Positions 12,653-19,237 of a stretch of DNA of 19,237 nt are shown in pieces. The DNA lies in NCBI GenBank assembly GCA_031269165.1, contig JAISZQ010000235.1:1-19237 (forward strand). The letters are read 5' to 3'. Positions within the stretch are counted from its first letter, which is position 1. Each line of letters begins with the position of its first letter. The DNA comes from Spirochaetaceae bacterium. Lineage in GTDB: Bacteria > Spirochaetota > Spirochaetia > Treponematales > Breznakiellaceae. The notes below the pieces were generated by a model, which did not search any database, was not told the origin of the DNA, and saw nothing but the letters and a program-made list of their open reading frames with translations. The position numbers were made by a program, and so were the translations under genes.

Positions 12653-13483
12653 ATGAGTAAGTTCCGGCTGATTGCCCTTGATTTGGACGACACACTTCTC
12701 CGCTCCGACCTTTCGATTTCCTTTAGGACGCGTAACGCGATCAGGCGGGCGGCGCAGGAGGGGGTGTCTATTGTTTTGGCGTCGGGTCGGGTGCCCCACG
12801 CGCTCGATTCTTTTTCCCGGATTCTCGGCCTTCACAAGAGGGACGGGTATCTCATCTGCGGGAACGGCACGATCATCACGGAAAGCCGCACGGGAAAGGT
12901 GGTCTACGAGTCGCTGTTGCCGAAAAACGCCGCGCTGGTCGCGTTTGATCTTGCCGACGCGGAGGGGTTTCCGGTGCAGCTCTACGATGACGACGTGATG
13001 TATATCTCCCGCCGGAACGAGTTTACCAACTATGACCAGAAACTTACCGGGATGCGGCAGGTGGTGGTGAGCAATTTCCGCAGTATGGTCGAGGCGGGGG
13101 CGCATAAGCTCATCATTCCGGGTGATCCGATGATTTTGAAGCCGCTGGAGGATATTCTTCGCGCGTACTTGGACACAGAGGTGACGCTTTTTACGAGCAA
13201 GCCCTACTTCCTCGAGATTTTGCCGCCGAACATTGACAAGGGGACGGCGCTGGCGTTTGTCGCGCAACGGCTTCTGGTGCCGCGAGAGGAGGTTTTTGCG
13301 ATCGGCGACTCGATGAATGACGAGGCGATGTTGCGCTGGGCGGGTTGCGGTGTGGCAATGGCGAATTCCGATCCCCGGATAAAGAATCTTGCCGCGTTGA
13401 TAACCGAGCGTACCAACGATGACGATGGGGTTGCCGAAGTGATCGAGCGGTATGTTTTGGGCGGCGAAGCCGTTCCCGCCTGA
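12653..13483 (+). CDS. Cof-type HAD-superfamily hydrolase (sugar-phosphate phosphatase-like)
   Basis: A 276-residue haloacid-dehalogenase phosphatase of the Cof/YbiV type (subclass IIB cap). Motif I is LIALDLDDTLL with nucleophile D10 and general acid D12. Motif II is VLASGR (S44), motif III is near K196 (NIDKGTAL), and motif IV is GDSMNDEAML (218-227). The cap lies roughly between residues 85 and 185. These enzymes dephosphorylate sugar phosphates, FMN and similar small molecules; the substrate here is not predictable. It starts at the ATG under its own promoter, and the RNase gene follows after 12 bp, so they form an operon. Length and motifs are normal. Confidence 0.92.
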   Translation: MSKFRLIALDLDDTLLRSDLSISFRTRNAIRRAAQEGVSIVLASGRVPHALDSFSRILGLHKRDGYLICGNGTIITESRTGKVVYESLLPKNAALVAFDLADAEGFPVQLYDDDVMYISRRNEFTNYDQKLTGMRQVVVSNFRSMVEAGAHKLIIPGDPMILKPLEDILRAYLDTEVTLFTSKPYFLEILPPNIDKGTALAFVAQRLLVPREEVFAIGDSMNDEAMLRWAGCGVAMANSDPRIKNLAALITERTNDDDGVAEVIERYVLGGEAVPA

Positions 13484-13495
13484 CGGTCCGCCGGT

Positions 13496-15400
13496 ATGTT
13501 CAAAAAAGACGCGCTTGTTGTCTACAAGACAAAACCTGCGCGGATAAGCGATATTGCCGATAAAATTGCGCTGGTCCTCGTGAATGGCGAGACGGTGAAG
13601 GCGCGTGAAAAAGACTTTGAATTTCTGCATCCCGGTCCGTTGACCGATTTTTCCGTGCTCAAATCATTGCATAGTTCTGATCGTCACGATGCGGGGTTGC
13701 GCGAGGCGTGGGAATTGCTTTCCGGTTCCACGACGACGCTCAAGGAGGCCGCCGAGCTTGCCTTTGGCGCGTGGTCGCCTGAGAGCGCGTGGCTGATGTA
13801 TCAGGCCTTGCAGGAAGGGGTGTATTTTTCCGGTACGGCACAGGCCGTCACACCGAAAGATGCGGCGCGGGTGGAGGCGGAACGGCAAAAGCGGACGGCG
13901 AAGGCAAACGAGAGCGCGGACCGGGAGGCGTTTCTGGCCCGGTTAAAGAAGCGGGCGTTGCTTCCCGAAGACCGCCGCTTTATGCAGGATGTGGAGGCAC
14001 TGGCCCTGGGGCGGAGCGAGAAAAGCCGGACGATGAAGGACGCGGGGCTTTCTGAAGAACCGGTCGCCGCGCACAGGCTGTTGCTTGAGACCGGCGTCTG
14101 GGATGTCTTTGTGAATCCGCATCCAGAGCGTAACGGCTGTGTTACCGAGTCGGCAAAAGCGCCAATTCCGGCGCAGGATGCGCTGCCGGACGTGGCGCGG
14201 AAAGAAAGCGAAGCGCGGGTCGATCTTACCCATCTTGATGCCTTTGCCATTGACAACGAGGGAAGCGAGGATCCCGACGACGCGATCAGCGTAACGGAGG
14301 AGGCGGGACAAACGGTGCTGTGGGTTCATGTGGCCGATCCCGCCGTGTCCGTGTTGCCGGACACGCCCGCCGACAAGGAAGCCCGTGAACGCGGCTCCAC
14401 GTTGTACACGCCCGACGGGGTTTATGCGATGCTTTCCCCCGACGCGCTGCCGCTTTTTGCGCTCGGCCTTCAGGAAGACACACGGGCGTTGACGTTCAAA
14501 CTCACCTTGAAGGCCGACACAACGATTGCCGCCGTGGATATTGTGCCCTCGCGGATCAAGGTAACGCGGCTTACCTATCGCCAAGCTGATGAGTTACTCG
14601 AAAAGGGGGAGTCACCCCCGCTTGCGGCACTGGAGAGGCTTTCCCGAAACATTCTTAAACGCCGTTTGCAGAATGGGGCGATCGTCTTTGACTTCCCCGA
14701 AGTCGCGCTTTTCGTCTCGGCGGATCCCGATGATCCGGGCAAGAAGATTGTCGAGATTAAGCCGGACCGGGCGTATATCTCACAGGGTATCGTGAAGGAG
14801 TGTATGCTTGTTTCGGGCGAGGGGGCCGCGTTGTGGGCGCTCAGGAACAAGATCCCGTTTCCGTATATCAGCCAAGAGGCGGGAGATCCTCCCGAAACAT
14901 TGCCCCCCGGTCTTGCCGGGGCCTACCAGTTGCGCCGGACGATGCGTCCCCGTGCCTTGTCGAACAAACCCGGCTTGCACTGGGCACTCGGCCTTGACAT
15001 CTACACCCAGGTGACGAGCCCGCTCCGCCGCTACACCGACCTGCTCTGCCACCAGCAGATACGGGCCTTCCTCACGGGCGCGCCGCTCTTGAATGACGAC
15101 GAGGTTCTCTCACGGCTCCTGCAAGCGGAACGGGGCGCGTCCGCTGCCAGCCACGCCCAGCGGGCCTCTATCGCCCACTGGAAACAGGTCTACCTCGCCG
15201 ACAAAAAAGGCAGCGTGTGGGACGCAATCTTGCTTGACAAACGGAAACCGCGTTCGGTCGTCCTCGTTCCCGCGCTCGCGCTGGAAACCCAGGTGGCCCT
15301 CTCCGCTCAAGGAGAACTCTGTGAACCGGGCGATGACCTCAAGGTGACGCTGCTCAAGGCGAACATCCCCGAAGGCGAGGCGGTGTGGGGGATGGGGTGA
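13496..15400 (+). CDS. RNase II/R-family 3'-5' exoribonuclease (RNB domain)
   Basis: A 634-residue protein with an RNB catalytic domain. The motif DNEGSEDPDDAISV (253-266) supplies the metal-binding aspartates (D253, D259, D261, D262). RALSNKPGLHWALGLDIYTQVTSPLRRYTDLLCHQQ (486-521) is the conserved C-terminal RNB block with the RNA-contacting arginines. The N-terminal about 240 residues (MFKKDALVVYKTKPARISDIADKIALVLVNGE..LHPGPL) resemble the beta-barrel and helical front of short RNase II-type proteins rather than the two cold-shock domains of RNase R. The C-terminus is too short for a full S1 domain. It degrades RNA processively from the 3' end. It starts 12 bp after the HAD stop without a clear Shine-Dalgarno sequence, so translation may be coupled. 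Confidence 0.9.
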   Translation: MFKKDALVVYKTKPARISDIADKIALVLVNGETVKAREKDFEFLHPGPLTDFSVLKSLHSSDRHDAGLREAWELLSGSTTTLKEAAELAFGAWSPESAWLMYQALQEGVYFSGTAQAVTPKDAARVEAERQKRTAKANESADREAFLARLKKRALLPEDRRFMQDVEALALGRSEKSRTMKDAGLSEEPVAAHRLLLETGVWDVFVNPHPERNGCVTESAKAPIPAQDALPDVARKESEARVDLTHLDAFAIDNEGSEDPDDAISVTEEAGQTVLWVHVADPAVSVLPDTPADKEARERGSTLYTPDGVYAMLSPDALPLFALGLQEDTRALTFKLTLKADTTIAAVDIVPSRIKVTRLTYRQADELLEKGESPPLAALERLSRNILKRRLQNGAIVFDFPEVALFVSADPDDPGKKIVEIKPDRAYISQGIVKECMLVSGEGAALWALRNKIPFPYISQEAGDPPETLPPGLAGAYQLRRTMRPRALSNKPGLHWALGLDIYTQVTSPLRRYTDLLCHQQIRAFLTGAPLLNDDEVLSRLLQAERGASAASHAQRASIAHWKQVYLADKKGSVWDAILLDKRKPRSVVLVPALALETQVALSAQGELCEPGDDLKVTLLKANIPEGEAVWGMG

Positions 15401-15416
15401 GTTTGGGGACATTCCT

Positions 15417-15432
15417 CTTGCGTTTACGCAAG
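15417..15432. terminator. Small hairpin between convergent RNase and dapA genes
   Basis: CTTGCG-TTTA-CGCAAG is a perfect 6-bp stem with a 4-nt loop. It sits 16 bp after the RNase stop and 24 bp after the dapA stop on the other strand. No T-run follows on either strand, so any termination would be weak or Rho-assisted. Confidence 0.35.
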
Positions 15433-15456
15433 GGTATTATCAGTGCGGTTTGACGC

Positions 15457-16350
15457 TTATGCGGCAACGACACCCAAGCCGACAAGGGTTTCCCGCAACA
15501 GCGTCTCGCTCGCGACCGATAAGGGGCCGAGTGGCGGGCGAACCGGGCCGGCGGGAAGACCTGCCCAGTTCATGGCCGCTTTAATCGGCACGGGGTTCGT
15601 CTCCACGAAAGCCGTCCGGAACAAGGGCAAGAGTTCAAAGTGCAACCGCCGCCCCTCCGCATAATCCCCACGGGCAAGAGCATCGGTAAAGGCGGTCATC
15701 TTTTGAGGAATAAGGTTACTCACCACCGAAATAACGCCCGTTCCGCCCAACGCCATCGCGGGAAGGGTGAGGCCGTCGTCGCCTGAGACCACCTGAAAAT
15801 CGGGCCGGATCCTCGACGCGGTGTCGATGACCTCGCCAATCTGGTTGATGTCGCCTGATGCCTCTTTCACGCCGATGATCGGGGGAAACTGCATCAGTTC
15901 CTTCATCAGCGCGGCGGGAATGTTCCGCCCGGTACGTCCGGGGACGTTGTACACGACAACGGGAAGACCCACCGACGCGGCCGCCTCGAAGTGTTTCAGC
16001 AACCCCGAATCGTTCGGCTTATTGTAGTACGGAGTCGCGATCAACACGGCATCCGCGCCGAGGCTTTCCGCACGCCTCGTGTAAAAGAGCATAGATTTTG
16101 TCGAGTTGGAACCCGCGCCGATGACGAGGGGTACCTTTCCCTTGGCCATCCCGACCGCGATCCTAATAAGCCGCTCCTCCTCGTCGTCGAGAAGCGTGGG
16201 CGTCTCGCCGGTCGTGCCCAGCGGTACCAGCCCGGCAACACCCTGTTCAAGCTGAAACTCGATGAGCCGCTTCCAGCCGTCATAATCAACCGCCCCGTCG
16301 TCTTTCAGCGGGGTAACGAGGGCCGTAAACGTACCAGCCAGTTTTACCAT
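15457..16350 (-). CDS. dapA: 4-hydroxy-tetrahydrodipicolinate synthase
   Basis: A 297-residue class I (Schiff-base) aldolase that condenses pyruvate with aspartate semialdehyde, the committed step of the diaminopimelate/lysine pathway. It is cytosolic and normally tetrameric. Visible residues are GTTGE (45-49, with the catalytic Thr pair), Y109 in TPYYNKP, YNVPGRTG (134-141, catalytic Tyr and carboxylate-binding Arg) and K162 in GVKEASGD, which forms the Schiff base. The open frame extends to 16395, but AAAGGAG 8 nt before ATG 16350 and the family N-terminus MVKLAGTFTALVTPL fix the start. It is convergent with the RNase gene. Related N-acetylneuraminate or KDG aldolases are less likely given YNVPGRTG and SVVSNL. 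Confidence 0.94.
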   Translation of the reverse strand: MVKLAGTFTALVTPLKDDGAVDYDGWKRLIEFQLEQGVAGLVPLGTTGETPTLLDDEEERLIRIAVGMAKGKVPLVIGAGSNSTKSMLFYTRRAESLGADAVLIATPYYNKPNDSGLLKHFEAAASVGLPVVVYNVPGRTGRNIPAALMKELMQFPPIIGVKEASGDINQIGEVIDTASRIRPDFQVVSGDDGLTLPAMALGGTGVISVVSNLIPQKMTAFTDALARGDYAEGRRLHFELLPLFRTAFVETNPVPIKAAMNWAGLPAGPVRPPLGPLSVASETLLRETLVGLGVVAA

Positions 16351-16413
16351 CACGTTCTCCTTTGAGAGGCGGCGCATTCCCAAAGAGAGGCGCATCCCCG
16401 AATATCCGCCACC

Positions 16414-16442
16414 ACTTTACCGCATATCGCCAAACATGCCAA
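16414..16442 (-). promoter_or_regulatory. Probable sigma70 promoter of dapA
   Basis: Minus strand: TTGGCA (16437-16442), 17-bp spacer, TAAAGT (16414-16419). The predicted start near 16407 leaves a leader of about 57 nt containing the AAAGGAG ribosome site. No riboswitch fold is evident in so short a leader. Confidence 0.6.
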
Positions 16443-16452
16443 TACGATAACG

Positions 16453-16758
16453 AAACAACACCCCGTTCCACGAAAACATGCCGGTCGGCGATTGCCCCTT
16501 TCGGCGGCACTCTATCAGCCGGTTGAGCAACACGGGAGAGAACCGAAACTACCACCAACGGTACGCCGGCCCGAAGGCCGCGAAGATTACGAAACAGAAC
16601 CCGTCCCAAGCGAAATGCCGGCAGGTGTGTTCTATCAGCCGGGTGAGCAACACCGGAGAGAACCGAAACTATCGCCAACGGTACGCCAGCCCGAAGACCG
16701 CGAAAATCACTAAACAGAACCCGCCCCACGAAAACAGGCCGGCAAGTGTGTTCTATCA
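16453..16758. repeat. Tandem array B: about three 120-140 bp units related to array A
   Basis: The block AAACAGAACCCGTCCCA recurs near 16453 (diverged), 16592 and 16712. The block TATCAGCCGGGTGAGCA recurs at 16513, 16633 and 16754. Between units lies GGAGAGAACCGAAACTA..CAACGGTACGCC..CCCGAAG.CCGCGAA. Both named blocks are also the conserved blocks of array A, while the spacer parts differ completely. The first unit has about 19 extra bp between its two blocks, matching the spacing in array A. It lies between the PilZ and dapA genes. Confidence 0.85.
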
Positions 16759-16842
16759 GCCGGGTGAACACCGCCTTACGGGGGCATTGCCGCCACCACC
16801 TTAAAAGGCGGTACCGCCCCCGTAAGGCGGTGTTCACCCGGC
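16759..16842. ncRNA. Terminal palindrome B: perfect 27-bp arms, 30-nt loop (possible structured RNA)
   Basis: Arms 16759-16785 and 16816-16842 pair perfectly around a 30-nt loop nearly identical to that of palindrome A. Compared with A, the arms read GTGAACACCGCCTTAC instead of GTGAGCACCGCTTTAC, and both changes are mirrored on the opposite arm. On the minus strand it lies 41 nt after the PilZ stop codon, so it would form the 3' end of that message. No U-run follows. Confidence 0.45.
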
Positions 16843-16883
16843 GTACCGACCAGTTACCCACAACCTTCCGGCATTATTCGTTC

Positions 16884-18140
16884 TCACACTGCTCCCGCAA
16901 CGAACTGAATATCGTTGTCGGTAAACGGCTTCCCGTAGATGGCTTCAAACAAAAACCGGGTGTCTTCGATGGCCATATCGTCAAACTTGCAACCATAGTA
17001 AGCGTACATCATATCAGAATGATTGCGAACAACAGATGCCTTGCACCGTATAACCCGATCGGAAATGGCTATCCGTACAGCAAACTGGTCATCAACCGCA
17101 TAGGTTATTTTTTCTTTGCTGGGGTCAAGCACAAACAGAAAACCTCCCGCGCTCATGTCGAGCAGTTTCGGACTAAACGGCGGAATCTCTTTTTTATCGC
17201 CTTCAAAGTAATTGTCCCACTCCAGCGAAAGCACGATAATTTTGGCAAACCGGCGGAATTTTTCGATCGAAGACAACGTGAGAGGGGGATTTTCACCTTC
17301 ATTTACCCAGATATGCATATAGCCTATGATGTAGGAGCGAAAAATAACCGGAATGTAGCAGTCGCTGCAAACACCCTGCGCTACTCTTTGATTGAGCAGC
17401 CCATCGATTTTTTTCCGCGCCGATTCGGGATTTTCCCCGTTATCGAGAAGGTACTCCGTGAGTGATTGCTCGGTGAAAAACATTTCTCCTGAGTTTTCCG
17501 CTTCCGACACAAACCCGCCGCTCGGGATCGAAATAAAAAGGATCTTGCCCCGCTTGCCGACCGCTTTTTCTTCTAGAGATGCGGACGCGGGGGAAGAGAG
17601 AACATTATCCTTGAAAAGAACAAGTTTATAGCCATCGGTTTTTTGCTGAATCCAGTTAAGATGTTCATTCATAGCGGCGTTGACATCAGCCTCGTTCAAT
17701 TGAAGTACCAAATTATCGGAGGCAGCTGAATCAACCCCGCTGATTTTCTCGCAGTCCAAGTCATAATAAAAACCATTTTTTCGAATGACCATATTCAAGC
17801 CCGGCGTTTGCCGGACACGCGAATACGCCCTTGACAGATTTTTATAGAGATAATCGGGAATTGACGTAATCAAACGCCTGCCTACGGCTTCGTAAACATA
17901 AACGCTAAACGTGATAATATCTGTCAGTGTCGAATGCACGGAAAATTTAAGCTCGATTTTCATGTTTTTCTGAAAAACAGACAGAGAATCTTTCGATTCA
18001 AAAATCAGACGGTCTTTACCGATCTCCCTCAACGTAAACGTATGTTCGTGTTTTCCCGCAAAACATTTAAGCGGAATATTCTTACCATTGAGAGTGCCGA
18101 GAATATATTCTTTTTCTATACGTTGAATAGGTGTCGCCAT
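16884..18140 (-). CDS. PilZ-domain protein (DUF1577-like, spirochaete type)
   Basis: A 418-residue cytosolic protein without signal or membrane segments. The N-terminal about 100 residues (LGTLNGKNIPLKCFAGKHEHTFTLREIGKDRLIF) look like a YcgR/PilZN-type beta domain. A central helical region of about 190 residues follows. The C-terminal about 100 residues are PilZ-like, with LLDMSAGGFLF (the DxSxxG motif, about residues 328-333) and CKASVVRNHSDMMYAYYGCKF. PilZ domains bind cyclic di-GMP through an RxxxR plus D/NxSxxG pair. The RxxxR arm is not evident before the DxSxxG here, so binding may be weak or lost. Family members are often linked to motility or envelope control; the role here is unproven. 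I use ATG 18140 (GAGG just upstream); GTG 18149 is an alternative. Confidence 0.75.
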   Translation of the reverse strand: MATPIQRIEKEYILGTLNGKNIPLKCFAGKHEHTFTLREIGKDRLIFESKDSLSVFQKNMKIELKFSVHSTLTDIITFSVYVYEAVGRRLITSIPDYLYKNLSRAYSRVRQTPGLNMVIRKNGFYYDLDCEKISGVDSAASDNLVLQLNEADVNAAMNEHLNWIQQKTDGYKLVLFKDNVLSSPASASLEEKAVGKRGKILFISIPSGGFVSEAENSGEMFFTEQSLTEYLLDNGENPESARKKIDGLLNQRVAQGVCSDCYIPVIFRSYIIGYMHIWVNEGENPPLTLSSIEKFRRFAKIIVLSLEWDNYFEGDKKEIPPFSPKLLDMSAGGFLFVLDPSKEKITYAVDDQFAVRIAISDRVIRCKASVVRNHSDMMYAYYGCKFDDMAIEDTRFLFEAIYGKPFTDNDIQFVAGAV

Positions 18141-18223
18141 AATCCTCACTAAACGAAGCCTGTTTCAATACACGAAAAGCGTTTTGACACGCTGCCGCCT
18201 TCGACTCTTGCAATTGGGGGCTT

Positions 18224-18425
18224 AGAGCCTGTTCCAAAACCAGCTAAAGGGGGAAAGTCTTCCCCCTCGCTACGGACTTGCGTCCTTCGCTACCCCCTTC
18301 AACGGGGGTCGAACCCCCGTAACGCCCCCGAATCACAGCGGAGGCTTGCGTCCCGTGGGGTTTTTGAACAGGCTCTTAAAAGCCCTTTGTCTCCGCTCAA
18401 AACGTGAGGTTTTGGAACAACCTCT
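18224..18425. repeat. Composite P/H repeat element abutting the exported-protein gene
   Basis: It starts with AGAGCCTGTTCCAAAAC (18224-18240). Its inside is H-family sequence: GGGGGAA-AGTC-TTCCCCC, GGAC-TTGC-GTCC at 18274-18285 and ACGGGGG-TCGAA-CCCCCGT. An inverted P end follows at about 18361-18376 (TTTTTGAACAGGCTCT), then a second at 18409-18425 (GTTTTGGAACAACCTCT). Its right edge lies 1 bp from the stop codon of the next gene. The 18141-18223 stretch between it and the PilZ start shows no gene. Confidence 0.75.
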
Positions 18426-18426
18426 C

Positions 18427-18966
18427 TTAATAAAACCGCTCGTATGGAAAGGTGTCAGACATTGGGTCGCGCTCTCCGTCCAGAAGCGCCTTCGGAATCG
18501 CCTCCAGAATAATATCGTCAAGCGCATAACCGCTTTCTCCGCGCACAAAATACATCGCCCCGCCGATCTGATCATCCCTGCCGATAAAACGAAACAAAAA
18601 AGAGCCCGCGCCGTCCACAATTTCCTTGCCGCCGCCGATCCTGAATTTATGTGCCCGTATCTTTTGTACTGTCCCGATAAGATCCTCGGCCACACCCTCG
18701 TTCAACGTGCTGAAAAGCGGGGACTGCTCCCGGCCCTGCAAAAGCGCGCGTAACACAGTTGACGCATAGTTCATGTCTTCCTGCAAGAGATCGCCTTGTC
18801 CCAGATCGCCGATCACCACGTCGCGTGGATACCGGGGCGTATCGGTACGGGACGGCCTCCTGATCGCGTCGGGAATCGAGACCGAATCGCCTTCCTGTGA
18901 AAACCCGGCGGCCCCCCCCATCACGAGGACAACAAGAAAAAGCCCAATTTTGTATGTGTGCCGCAT
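18427..18966 (-). CDS. Exported protein of unknown function (179 aa)
   Basis: I do not recognise the family with certainty; it reads like a conserved spirochaete periplasmic protein. MRHTYK followed by IGLFLVVLVMGGAAGFSQ is a typical signal peptide, with cleavage likely after AGFSQ or nearby. There is no lipobox cysteine. The mature part of about 155 residues begins acidic (EGDSVSIPDAIRRPSRTDTPRYPRDVVIGDLGQGDL), has one helical stretch (YASTVLRALLQGRE), and ends in a mixed alpha/beta region (GAGSFLFRFIGRDDQIGGAMYFVRGESGYALDDIILE) that could be a small compact domain. A strong promoter lies 10 nt before the ATG, so the message is close to leaderless. A P repeat begins immediately after the stop. 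Confidence 0.7.
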   Translation of the reverse strand: MRHTYKIGLFLVVLVMGGAAGFSQEGDSVSIPDAIRRPSRTDTPRYPRDVVIGDLGQGDLLQEDMNYASTVLRALLQGREQSPLFSTLNEGVAEDLIGTVQKIRAHKFRIGGGKEIVDGAGSFLFRFIGRDDQIGGAMYFVRGESGYALDDIILEAIPKALLDGERDPMSDTFPYERFY

Positions 18967-18976
18967 TTCATCTCAT

Positions 18977-19005
18977 AGTATAATATAAATCCGGCAAATC
19001 GTCAA
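18977..19005 (-). promoter_or_regulatory. Sigma70 promoter of the exported-protein gene, near-leaderless geometry
   Basis: Minus strand: TTGACG (19000-19005), 17-bp spacer, TATACT (18977-18982), then 10 nt to ATG 18966. The expected start leaves about 3-5 nt of leader. Confidence 0.75.
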
Positions 19006-19062
19006 CAGCCGCATCCGGGCACTGTCTTTTACGTTCAATCGCCAAGAAATGATTTGATCTTA

Positions 19063-19106
19063 GAGCCTGTTCAAAATCTCGGCAAAAGGGGGAAGTCTCC
19101 CACTGC
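19063..19106. repeat. Truncated P/H element (copy 4)
   Basis: AGAGCCTGTTCAAAAT followed by AAAGGGGGAAGTCTCCCAC is the left end of the element seen at 18224. It is broken off where the Q palindrome begins, so Q probably inserted into it. Confidence 0.6.
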
Positions 19107-19237
19107 CAACAACTTAAGCAAAAAGAAAAGAAAGGTCCGCGGATTGCGCCAAATGGCGATGCGGATTAACACGGATCGAGCGGGGTATAATCCGTGAAAA
19201 TCCGCGTCAATCCGCGGACAAAATTCTTAAGTTGTTG
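19107..19237. repeat. Full-length palindromic element (family Q), copy 2
   Basis: The outer arms are CAACAACTTAAG (19107-19118) and CTTAAGTTGTTG (19226-19237). Inside, GTCCGCGGATTG pairs with CAATCCGCGGAC, and GCGGATT-AA-CACGGAT pairs with ATCCGTG-AA-AATCCGC. Almost the whole 131 bp folds into one hairpin. It reaches the last base of the window. A decayed copy is at 1454-1575. Confidence 0.85.

Noticed and set aside
12587..13630. 347-codon minus-strand ORF
   Set aside because: Antisense to the HAD gene and the start of the RNase gene; no family features, and composition typical of a shadow frame.

Overview
The window is a GC-rich chromosomal segment that most likely comes from a spirochaete, probably a Treponema-type or termite-gut lineage. 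This is inferred from gene content: a transketolase split into two subunits, a large spirochaete-style PilZ-domain protein, a BspA-like leucine-rich-repeat protein next to a beta-helix lipoprotein, and a very heavy load of palindromic intergenic repeats. No rRNA or marker gene is present, so the assignment stays tentative.

Layout. 1-1358: a radical-SAM tRNA methylthiotransferase of the MtaB type whose N-terminal domain is missing or replaced by repeat DNA. 1589-1939 (minus): a DUF2200 protein. 2157-4315 (minus): a probable operon of tRNA-Leu(CAG), a small dicluster ferredoxin-like protein, and the transketolase N- and C-terminal subunits. 4317-6150: 1.8 kb of repeats (hairpin-rich elements, CATTGCGAG palindromes, AT-rich palindromes, a 21-bp tandem array) with an orphan consensus promoter and a 19-codon ORF. 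6155-6719: a broken gene. 6800-7215: more palindromes. 7336-10600: the LRR protein, then a TPR/beta-helix lipoprotein. 10914-11749: a micro-lipoprotein overlapping tail-to-tail with a PIN-toxin/antitoxin pair. 11955-12553: tandem array A. 12653-15400: a Cof-type HAD phosphatase and an RNB-domain exoribonuclease in one operon. 15457-16350 (minus): dapA. 16453-16860: tandem array B. 16884-18140 (minus): PilZ protein. 18427-18966 (minus): an exported protein of unknown function. 18967-19237: repeats again.

Housekeeping metabolism (pentose phosphate pathway, lysine/peptidoglycan precursors, tRNA modification, RNA decay) is interleaved with surface or accessory genes and repeats.

Three things deserve most attention. 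(1) Two separate tandem arrays share modules, and each ends in a perfect 27-bp-arm palindrome. The arms differ between loci by two substitutions that are compensated on the opposite arm. (2) Four near-consensus sigma70 promoters, all with 17-bp spacers, have the -10 box only 7-10 nt before the start codon, suggesting leaderless mRNAs. The ferredoxin ORF begins 1 nt after the tRNA 3' end, which also suggests a leaderless message, made by tRNA processing. (3) Unrelated repeat families carry short hairpins at fixed places whose arms are swapped for other self-complementary arms.
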